Source: Gammaproteobacteria bacterium
GTDB lineage: Bacteria; Pseudomonadota; Gammaproteobacteria; DRJJ01
Assembly (NCBI GenBank): GCA_011052255.1
Contig: DRJJ01000285.1
Coordinates: 1 to 6,346, forward strand
Direction: 5' to 3'
DNA length: 6,346 bases
Shown: positions 1 through 6,182 of the stretch, one piece after another
Numbering within the stretch: position 1 is the stretch's first letter
Layout: each line of letters opens with the position of its first letter
The notes under the pieces: generated by a model
The model's database searches: none
Told to the model about the DNA's origin: nothing
The model's input: the letters and a program-made list of their open reading frames with translations, nothing else
Made by a program: the position numbers and the translations under genes

Positions 1-1136
1 CCCGCCAGCATCTCATTGGTCTTGGCCACACTCACGTCCAGATTGCCGATATCCCAGTTCTCATAATCGGCAAATTCGTCATCGGGAGACAGGAATGGGT
101 GTGCCTCGCCATCACCCTTGATCTGCGTAGCTTCGTAGATGGGCTCCCATTTACTGCGCTGGGTGACATAGGTTTCATCAAGCTTTGTACCATTCCACTG
201 CGCATCCAGAGGAAACATGATGCCATTTGACAGGTTACCGTTATGGGCAATGGCCAGTATTTTACCACCGGTCTTGTTTTCGTAATCCGCCAGGTACTTC
301 CAAAGATCACGCGGGTCGGGACTGCCCTGCGGTGCCGTCATGGTGAATGGCACCACTTGCTTGGCCTCTTCAGGGCCATCACGCATAATAACGACCCTAT
401 GCATGTTGTTACCTTTGATCAACGAGGTCCATTCGAAACCAATGAGCGCCGTAAACCGACCCGGTTCGTTATAAGTTTCCGCATCAGCAATCACACCTTC
501 CCACAGATTTTTGAAGGCGGTCGCTCCAGGTGAATACATGGCCAGCATTTCTGGTTCCATTTTGCCCTGCGAAAAAGTCTCAATCAGGTTATACGCTGCT
601 TTAACCGACTCCTCACCGCCCGCCTTCATTCCCTTGTTCCAGCGCGCCGCCTGCTCATACTTCATTAACTCTGGTTTGCCCGAGGCAATATCCCCAACCA
701 GACCTATGCCATCAGAATGATCGGCAACAACCAGCCAGTCCAGTGGGCGCGATAGGCGCACGGCTTGCCCGGTAGAGGAAATAACTTCTTCACCGCGGGC
801 AAAACGATAGGCATCTTTAGGTGGCAGACGATTACCGAAAAGACCAGCATCCATAGATAGAGAAGTATGAAGATGTGAATCACCCCACAGTGGGCGCAGC
901 GGGATACCCGGTTTCGCATAGGGTGAGTAGACTTTTCCGCTATAGGCAGCACTCAGCTTGACCGGTTTTTCCTGTATTTCAGGGGCCTTTTCCTGTGTAG
1001 CGCTGGCCTTTGCCGGCGCCGTGCTGGCTGACTCCTGTACTGCTGAACCCTTGTCAGCTGCTTCAGTTGGCGCTTTATCGCATGCCTGCAGTAATACCAT
1101 TACAAATAACAATGTTAATATTTTTATATTATTCAT
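1..1136 (-). CDS. DUF3604 family lipoprotein, PHP-like metallohydrolase fold (partial, C-terminus beyond left edge)
   Basis: The reading frame is open from an ATG at 1136-1134 to the left edge, giving 378 complete codons and no stop. The start is fixed by AGGGA 6 nt upstream. Residues 1-19 form a short hydrophobic lipoprotein signal ending in the lipobox LLQAC (Cys19), so the mature protein should be lipid-anchored; Asp20 at +2 could favour inner-membrane retention by the E. coli Lol rule. Residues 20-60 are an Ala/Lys/Glu-rich, probably disordered linker. From about residue 80 the sequence matches DUF3604 as I know it: WGDSHLHTSLSMDAG (85-99), DWLVVADHSDG (133-143), GFEWTS (233-238), His246, AHNGN (297-301) and KGDGEAHP (340-347). 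The HxH pair (His88/His90), Asp139-His140, Glu235 and His298 resemble PHP-type metal ligands, suggesting a metal-dependent hydrolase. The substrate is unknown, as for the family generally. Family membership is recognition; catalysis is inference. Family members usually run to about 600 residues or more, so a substantial part lies outside. Confidence 0.85.
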   Translation of the reverse strand, partial: MNNIKILTLLFVMVLLQACDKAPTEAADKGSAVQESASTAPAKASATQEKAPEIQEKPVKLSAAYSGKVYSPYAKPGIPLRPLWGDSHLHTSLSMDAGLFGNRLPPKDAYRFARGEEVISSTGQAVRLSRPLDWLVVADHSDGIGLVGDIASGKPELMKYEQAARWNKGMKAGGEESVKAAYNLIETFSQGKMEPEMLAMYSPGATAFKNLWEGVIADAETYNEPGRFTALIGFEWTSLIKGNNMHRVVIMRDGPEEAKQVVPFTMTAPQGSPDPRDLWKYLADYENKTGGKILAIAHNGNLSNGIMFPLDAQWNGTKLDETYVTQRSKWEPIYEATQIKGDGEAHPFLSPDDEFADYENWDIGNLDVSVAKTNEMLA

Positions 1137-1142
1137 TTTCTG

Positions 1143-1147
1143 TCCCT
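1143..1147 (-). promoter_or_regulatory. Shine-Dalgarno site of the DUF3604 lipoprotein gene
   Basis: The minus strand reads AGGGA here, followed by a 6-nt spacer and the ATG at 1136-1134. This is a good match in sequence and spacing, and the codons that follow encode a well-formed lipoprotein signal, so it decides the start. Confidence 0.75.
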
Positions 1148-1165
1148 GTTTTTATTGCACCGTCT

Positions 1166-1194
1166 TGTATACATGCTACATCCAGTAAAGATAA
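1166..1194 (-). promoter_or_regulatory. Weak candidate sigma-70 promoter for the DUF3604 gene
   Basis: On the minus strand a -10-like TATACA (1171-1166) lies 17 bp downstream of a poor -35-like TTATCT (1194-1189). Transcription would start near 1159, leaving a leader of about 20 nt that includes the AGGGA site. The -10 matches consensus at 4 of 6 positions and the -35 at 3 of 6. The -10 also sits inside the 8-bp palindrome TGTATACA (1166-1173), which could instead be a regulator half-site. Position and spacing fit, but the match is weak. Confidence 0.22.
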
Positions 1195-1245
1195 GTACCT
1201 GATCTCTATTCCAGACACGAATAGCCAAAGCTCGGCAAAGCATAC

Positions 1246-1266
1246 AGCAACCAGCAACCAGTAACT
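1246..1266. repeat. Short tandem heptamer repeat in the divergent intergenic region
   Basis: Two perfect AGCAACC units (1246-1252 and 1253-1259) are followed by a degenerate third, AGTAACT (1260-1266). It lies between the divergent genes, about 45 bp before the fusion-gene start. The array is too short to assign a role; it could be a regulator site with helical-phase spacing less than one turn, or chance. Confidence 0.4.
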
Positions 1267-1270
1267 ACAG

Positions 1271-1299
1271 TGCAAATAAAGTATGTTGCCGCGTATAAC
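1271..1299 (+). promoter_or_regulatory. Weak candidate promoter for the ACP-ligase-acyltransferase gene
   Basis: TATAAC (1294-1299) matches a -10 element at 5 of 6 positions, but the hexamer 17 bp upstream, TGCAAA (1271-1276), is a poor -35. Transcription from here would begin near 1306, giving a leader of only a few nucleotides before the ATG at 1312. That would agree with the absence of a Shine-Dalgarno sequence, but it is speculative. Confidence 0.15.
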
Positions 1300-1311
1300 C
1301 ATAGATAAAAT

Positions 1312-4164
1312 ATGGCGTCATCAGGCTACTATAATAGTTATATGAGTGGTTCTTACGACAAGACGCCTGTTATCCTGGCTGCTGATCTGATGCAGGTAAT
1401 CACCGCGCTGATACATGATATACACCCCAATATCGAACCACGCACACTGACACTCGACAGTATTCTTGATAAGCAACTGGGTCTGGATAGCCTGGCGCGT
1501 ATGGAATTACTGACGCGTCTTGAAAAACAATTTAAAATCAATTTGCCTGCACAACTGATTATGGAGGCCAACACTCCCCATGCGTTACTGCAGATGCTCA
1601 TTGGCCACGGCATGCAGCAAACTCCCCATGAAACCTCGCCTGTCATACAACTGGACAGCAGCCAAGAAACAGCTGACCACCCGGAACAAGTCAACAATCT
1701 GGTGGATTTACTCGACTGGCATGTTCAGTCACATCCCGATCGTGAACACATCCGCATGCTGGATGAAAATGGCTCGTCAGAAACGCTGAGCTATCAGCAG
1801 TTGCAACAACAGGCAACTACCGTGGCAGCGGGTTTGCAGCAACACGGGGTAGAACCAGGTGACCGGGTGGCGATTATGCTGCCAACCGGGCGCGAGTACT
1901 TTATTAGCTTTTACGCCATTCTGATAGCCGGGGCAGTACCGGTACCCCTGTATCCCCCACTGCGCATGAACCAGATAGAAGACCACCTGAAACGGCACTG
2001 CACTATTTTATCAAATTGCAGGGCGGTTACACTGATCACATTTTCGCAAGCACTATTATTCGCGCGTTTACTCAAATCACATGTCAACTCGATACACAGC
2101 GTAGCCTGTGTGGATGAACTGTTATCAATATCCCGGACTCTGGCGCGCCCCTTTATTGTGGCATCGGATATTGCCTTCCTGCAATACACGTCCGGTAGTA
2201 CGGGTAACCCGAAAGGCGTGGTATTAACACATGGCAACCTGTTAACCAACATCCGCTACATGGGACAGTATCTCAAGGTAAGTTCAGGCGATGTTTTTGT
2301 CAGCTGGTTACCGTTGTATCACGACATGGGCCTGATTGGCGCCTGGTTAGGCAGCCTGTATTTTGCGATGCCATTAGTGATTATGTCGCCATTAGCTTTT
2401 CTGAGCCGTCCGCTGCGCTGGTTTGAGGCTATCCACCAATATCGTGGCACCCTTTCTGCCGCACCCAACTTTGCCTATGAACTTTGTCTCAAGCGTATCG
2501 ACAAGGATGATGTCGGCGATATTGATCTGAGCTGCTGGCGCCTGGCCTTTAACGGGGCAGAACCCGTCAGCCCAACGACCCTGTTAGCCTTTGCAGAACG
2601 ATATGCTGAATCAGGTTTGCGTTTACAAAGCCTGACACCGGTCTATGGTCTGGCAGAATCCAGTGTTGGCCTGGCCTTTCCGCCCCTGGATCGTGGTCCA
2701 CTGATAGACCGTATCCAGCGCACAGTATTCAGTGAAACCGGCCATGCCTTACCGGCGGATAAAAATGACAGCAGTGTGCTTCAATTCGTCGCCTGCGGCC
2801 AGGCACTACCTGATCACCAGATCCGCATTGTAGATGAGGACAGCGAGGAGTTGGCCAGTCGCCATCAAGGCCGTGTTCAGTTCAAGGGGCCCTCCTCTAC
2901 CCAGGGTTACTTTGACAACCCACAGGCGACCCGGCAACTATTCGATCATGAATGGCTGGACTCCGGCGATCTGGGATATGTCGCGGAAGGGGAGGTCTAT
3001 ATCACCGGACGTTCCAAAGATATTATTATTCGTGCCGGGCGTAATATCTATCCACATGAACTCGAAGAACGTATTGGCGCTGTGACCGGAATACGTAAAG
3101 GTTGTGTAGCTGTTTTTGGTGCCACTGACTCGCACAGTGGGACTGAAAAGCTCGTGATACTGGCAGAATCCTGTGACCATGACTCAGTACGCGCGAAACC
3201 ACTACAAGTTGAAATCAACACCATCACCACGGAGCTGATCGGCTCGCCACCGGATGATGTGGTGATAGCACCACCCCATACGGTATTGAAGACCTCCAGT
3301 GGCAAGATTCGGCGCAGCGCCTGCCGTACACTCTATGAAAACGGAGAACTGGGTCAGACACAGCATGCCGTATGGCGTCAGTTTATGAATATTACCTTAA
3401 GCGCACTGCGCCCTTCTGTTCGACGCCTGGGTCATCAGGTTTCAAGCATAGGCTACGCCAGTTATGCATGGGCCATATTCTTGCTACTGGCCGTACCCAC
3501 ATGGTACGCCAGTGTGCTGTTGCCAAAACGGCAGTGGCGCTGGTCTTTCATACACGTTGCAGCCAGGCTTGTCATAAAATTGACCGGTAATCGGCTTGCC
3601 ATTCACGACGGGGCAAGCCTGCCGGACTCGGGATGCATCATAGTCGCTAACCACGCCAGCTATATGGATGGTGTTGTACTGGCTGCAACACTGCCGGGCA
3701 GTTTCGGGTTTGTTGCCAAGGCAGAACTGAAAAAACAATTTATTGCCGGCATCTTCCTGCGACGTCTGGGCTCGCACTTTGTCGAGCGTTTTGACCCGCG
3801 TAAAGGCCTGGGTGATTTAAAGGCACTGCAAACAGACATAAGCCGCTCCCAGACCCTGGTGTTTTTCCCCGAAGGAACATTTACCATTATCCCGGGATTA
3901 AGATCATTCCACATGGGCGCTTTTATCACCGCAGTCGAACGTAATGTCCCGATAGTGCCGGTAGCGATTAGTGGGACACGATCAATTTTGCGTGGTAGAG
4001 AAAAGTTTCCTCATCGTGGCCGCATTGATGTCAATGTTGGTCAACCCATATATCCGCAGGCAGAGGACAGCTCCGATTGGCACCGGGCCATCGGACTGCG
4101 CGATAGTGCCCGCCAGTATATTCTGCAGCACAGTGGTGAGCCGGATACCGACAGCTATCTGTAG
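1312..4164 (+). CDS. ACP / fatty acyl-AMP ligase / PlsC acyltransferase fusion protein
   Basis: A 950-residue multidomain acyl-transfer enzyme. Residues about 20-100 are an acyl carrier protein domain with the phosphopantetheine motif GLDSLARMEL (Ser60). Residues about 130-690 are an adenylate-forming ligase: P-loop YTSGSTGNPKG (292-302), WLPLYHDMGLIG (332-343, typical of FAAL enzymes), YGLAES (445-450), SGDLG (551-555, Asp553), ITGRSKDIIIRAGRNIYP (564-581) and TSSGKIRR (661-668) with the likely catalytic Lys665. Residues about 711-737 are hydrophobic, a probable membrane segment. Residues about 770-940 are a PlsC acyltransferase: NHASYMD (780-786, HX4D catalytic pair), GSHFVERFD (820-828), FPEGT (852-856) and VPIVPVAIS (879-887). 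Inferred role: a fatty acid is adenylated, loaded on the in-chain ACP and transferred to a lysophospholipid or similar acceptor at the inner membrane. The order is opposite to E. coli Aas. ATG 1312 is the first possible start (in-frame TAA at 1306), but it has no Shine-Dalgarno; ATG 1342 is an alternative. The stop lies 14 bp from the convergent amylase gene. Domain calls are firm; the physiological substrate is unknown. Confidence 0.93.
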   Translation: MASSGYYNSYMSGSYDKTPVILAADLMQVITALIHDIHPNIEPRTLTLDSILDKQLGLDSLARMELLTRLEKQFKINLPAQLIMEANTPHALLQMLIGHGMQQTPHETSPVIQLDSSQETADHPEQVNNLVDLLDWHVQSHPDREHIRMLDENGSSETLSYQQLQQQATTVAAGLQQHGVEPGDRVAIMLPTGREYFISFYAILIAGAVPVPLYPPLRMNQIEDHLKRHCTILSNCRAVTLITFSQALLFARLLKSHVNSIHSVACVDELLSISRTLARPFIVASDIAFLQYTSGSTGNPKGVVLTHGNLLTNIRYMGQYLKVSSGDVFVSWLPLYHDMGLIGAWLGSLYFAMPLVIMSPLAFLSRPLRWFEAIHQYRGTLSAAPNFAYELCLKRIDKDDVGDIDLSCWRLAFNGAEPVSPTTLLAFAERYAESGLRLQSLTPVYGLAESSVGLAFPPLDRGPLIDRIQRTVFSETGHALPADKNDSSVLQFVACGQALPDHQIRIVDEDSEELASRHQGRVQFKGPSSTQGYFDNPQATRQLFDHEWLDSGDLGYVAEGEVYITGRSKDIIIRAGRNIYPHELEERIGAVTGIRKGCVAVFGATDSHSGTEKLVILAESCDHDSVRAKPLQVEINTITTELIGSPPDDVVIAPPHTVLKTSSGKIRRSACRTLYENGELGQTQHAVWRQFMNITLSALRPSVRRLGHQVSSIGYASYAWAIFLLLAVPTWYASVLLPKRQWRWSFIHVAARLVIKLTGNRLAIHDGASLPDSGCIIVANHASYMDGVVLAATLPGSFGFVAKAELKKQFIAGIFLRRLGSHFVERFDPRKGLGDLKALQTDISRSQTLVFFPEGTFTIIPGLRSFHMGAFITAVERNVPIVPVAISGTRSILRGREKFPHRGRIDVNVGQPIYPQAEDSSDWHRAIGLRDSARQYILQHSGEPDTDSYL

Positions 4165-4178
4165 TGTTGCTAATAGTC
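4165..4178. other. 14-bp gap between convergent stop codons
   Basis: Only 14 bp separate the TAG of the fusion gene from the TAA of the amylase gene on the opposite strand. I see no GC-rich hairpin with a T-run in or next to it; the only inverted repeat is a weak AATA/TATT stem spanning 4172-4183. Transcripts from the two genes probably overlap at their 3' ends, or terminate inside the opposing gene. Confidence 0.6.
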
Positions 4179-6062
4179 TTATTGATAGATAACAAATCCT
4201 GCCGGCGGAACGCTGAGCTTAACAGCCTTGCCGTTCCGCGCCTCAATCTGTATTGCCTGGCCAATCTCAGCGTCATCCGTTGAAAAAATACAATTGAGCG
4301 TGTCATTAGCAGCATGAAGGCCATTGTCAATTGTTACCCAGGCCACAGACTGTCTGAACAGGTCGGTATTGATGGCGAGCAGAACTTCGCGTTCGCTGAA
4401 TATCCGTGACCAGGCGACAACGGATCGAATCTCATCACCGATCATGCGAGGAAAACCAAAGTTCAGCCCGTCTCCGGAGATCTGTCTGAGAAACTGCCTG
4501 CCACGACGAATAACAATATTGTCCTTGCGAATCCGGAGAATTTTCGCCAGCTCCCGGTAAACAACCCCGTCTTCTTTGAAGAAGTGCCGACCCTTACTGC
4601 GAAAGGCTCCGAACGCGCCGCCAAACATGGCTTCCCTTATATAGCGATCATTATCACCATTGCCGTCAAACTGCTGCTCACTGCCATAGTAAATGCAGGG
4701 GATTCCCATGGTGGTCGTCAGCAGGGCAAGTACTGGCAGAGCAGCCTGCTGACTCCCATCCTGTTGAGGGCTTTCGGGGTTGGCGAAACGGGATTTGTTG
4801 CTGCCCTTACGCACCTGATCGTGATCGTCGAATGTGGTGACGACGCGATCACGAAACCAGACGTGTGATTCCTTTTTTACCCATAATGAATTTTTGAACA
4901 GATTGAAATAATTCTCAGGATTGCGGAACCCTTTCACCAGATACTCGACCTTATCCGGGATATCGTTAATGCCCAGCGCCGCGTTCATTCCCACGGTTTC
5001 GAGTGTATGGAAGGCTCGTTCTCTACCGCCGGTAATTTCGGCGATTAAATAAAAATTCTCTTTGCCGATGGTTTCTGCGAACTCATGAATCGCCGAGGTG
5101 AACAAACGGCTGGCACCGTCATCCATGTGCTTGACCGTGTCGACACGAAACCCGTCGATATCTGCAAATGCGATCCAGAATTTAAAGACCTCACATAAAT
5201 GCATCAGTGCAGCGGATGGTCGATATGCATCGACCGACCCTTCTCCCAAACGGATATCCTTAAGACTGACGAAATCACCCTCGCGAAATTCCGGGTCGAA
5301 ATCAAAATTCCGAATGCGGCCTTTGCGGGTAAATGTATCGGGTTCCTGAAACTCGGCAGGCCAGACCCCTGCATTCGGAAAAAGACTTTCGTCTATCGGT
5401 CCATACGGGAGTTCTGGTTGCCCGGCCTCATTGCGAAATCCTTGCACACCGTATACCGTTCCATCCGACTGCCAGCAGGCCTCCTTGCCTACGACCTGGT
5501 CATTATTCATCACATCGCAACGTCGCTCTTCCGGTCGATATGAAAATACATCGCCGGCGTGGTTAAGAATAATATCCAGAACGACGCGGATGCCGTGACT
5601 GTGTGCAGTGTTGACCAGCGAAACCAGATCATCTCGTGAGCCGAATCGCGGGTCAACATTGAGATAATATTGAATACCATAGCCATGGTACGTCTGTTCA
5701 GAAGGCACCTGCTGAAAGATCGGGCTAATCCAGATTGCGGTGATACCCAGTCTCGAGAGATAACCAATCTTCGATTCCAGACCCTTTAAGGTTCCACCAA
5801 CAAATCGAGCGCCGGCGTCCCGCCAGTTTTTCGCATCGGCTTCATTCTGTACTGCGTTACCGTTATCACTGTCCTGGAATGGTGGTGTGGCTCCGGTAGT
5901 CACGAACTGACCGTCGATATCCCTGTACAGATTTTCATTGCCGTCGGAGAAGCGATCAAGCAGCATAAAGTAGAGCACCTCGTCCGCCCAGCTCGCGGGT
6001 GACGGGAAAAAATTGCGCCGGGTCAGGGAGGTGAAGTCTATTTCACTGAGTCGAATTTCCAT
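4179..6062 (-). CDS. GH13 alpha-amylase family glycosidase, probably cytoplasmic
   Basis: The ATG at 6062 is preceded by GAGG with a 6-nt spacer and gives 627 aa; an in-frame GTG at 6080 lies upstream of that site and is unlikely to be used. The protein should hydrolyse or transfer alpha-glucosidic bonds by the retaining mechanism. Numbered from ATG 6062, the conserved GH13 regions are: an N-terminal barrel start DEVLYFMLLDRFSDGN (27-42), region I VVLDIILNH (160-168), region II DGFRVDTVKH (303-312) with nucleophile Asp308, region III FYLIAEIT (337-344) with acid/base Glu342, and region IV TFDDHD (410-415) with transition-state stabiliser Asp415. Residues about 530-627 look like the usual C-terminal beta domain. 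All three catalytic acids are present. In region IV, Asp replaces the usual Asn before His-Asp. No signal peptide or carbohydrate-binding module is visible, which points to intracellular glucans (glycogen, maltodextrins) as substrate. No other glycogen gene is nearby, so substrate and product specificity cannot be assigned. It is transcribed alone within this window. Confidence 0.92.
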   Translation of the reverse strand: MEIRLSEIDFTSLTRRNFFPSPASWADEVLYFMLLDRFSDGNENLYRDIDGQFVTTGATPPFQDSDNGNAVQNEADAKNWRDAGARFVGGTLKGLESKIGYLSRLGITAIWISPIFQQVPSEQTYHGYGIQYYLNVDPRFGSRDDLVSLVNTAHSHGIRVVLDIILNHAGDVFSYRPEERRCDVMNNDQVVGKEACWQSDGTVYGVQGFRNEAGQPELPYGPIDESLFPNAGVWPAEFQEPDTFTRKGRIRNFDFDPEFREGDFVSLKDIRLGEGSVDAYRPSAALMHLCEVFKFWIAFADIDGFRVDTVKHMDDGASRLFTSAIHEFAETIGKENFYLIAEITGGRERAFHTLETVGMNAALGINDIPDKVEYLVKGFRNPENYFNLFKNSLWVKKESHVWFRDRVVTTFDDHDQVRKGSNKSRFANPESPQQDGSQQAALPVLALLTTTMGIPCIYYGSEQQFDGNGDNDRYIREAMFGGAFGAFRSKGRHFFKEDGVVYRELAKILRIRKDNIVIRRGRQFLRQISGDGLNFGFPRMIGDEIRSVVAWSRIFSEREVLLAINTDLFRQSVAWVTIDNGLHAANDTLNCIFSTDDAEIGQAIQIEARNGKAVKLSVPPAGFVIYQ

Positions 6063-6068
6063 ATTTAA

Positions 6069-6072
6069 CCTC
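6069..6072 (-). promoter_or_regulatory. Shine-Dalgarno site that sets the amylase start
   Basis: The minus strand reads GAGG, a 6-nt spacer, then ATG at 6062-6060. An in-frame GTG six codons upstream would extend the protein by MSVRLN, but it lies before this site and has no comparable signal, so the ATG is preferred. Confidence 0.75.
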
Positions 6073-6094
6073 ACTGACACTCGTTATGGTTGAT

Positions 6095-6107
6095 CTGGAA
6101 CATCCAG
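6095..6107. repeat. Small perfect inverted repeat in the amylase leader
   Basis: CTGGA and TCCAG form a 5-bp stem around a 3-nt loop, about 33 bp upstream of the amylase ATG. If transcription begins at the candidate promoter upstream, this hairpin would lie in the 5' untranslated region. It is short, has no T-run and could be chance; it does not cover the Shine-Dalgarno site. Confidence 0.3.
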
Positions 6108-6151
6108 CAGAATTTTAATGGTACTGACTGCTGTCTTTTAGGTAAGTATAG

Positions 6152-6182
6152 ATTATCACCACTATAGCGCTGATATTCACAA
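6152..6182 (-). promoter_or_regulatory. Candidate promoter for the amylase gene
   Basis: On the minus strand GATAAT (6157-6152) matches the -10 consensus at 5 of 6 positions, and TTGTGA (6182-6177) matches the -35 at 4 of 6. The 19-bp spacer is longer than ideal. A second -10-like hexamer, TATACT (6150-6145), overlaps the region but has no -35 partner. Either would leave a leader of roughly 75-85 nt before the ATG. The AT-rich character and location support a promoter here; the exact element is uncertain. Confidence 0.3.

Noticed and set aside
958..1264. Plus-strand open frames of 76 and 84 codons opposite the start of the DUF3604 gene
   Set aside because: They are antisense to a well-supported lipoprotein gene or run into the intergenic gap, have cysteine-rich low-complexity translations and resemble no family I know.
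1312..4164. Polyketide or nonribosomal peptide synthesis locus, suggested by ACP and FAAL domains
   Set aside because: There is no ketosynthase, condensation or thioesterase domain in the window; the partner domain is a PlsC acyltransferase, and the neighbours are unrelated and on the opposite strand.
4172..4183. AATA/TATT inverted repeat as a bidirectional terminator
   Set aside because: The stem is only 4 A/T pairs (5 with a G-T wobble), too weak, and no T-run follows it.
6063..6080. Six-residue N-terminal extension of the amylase from a GTG at 6080
   Set aside because: The GAGG site lies between this GTG and the ATG at 6062, with ideal spacing for the ATG; the GTG has no such signal.
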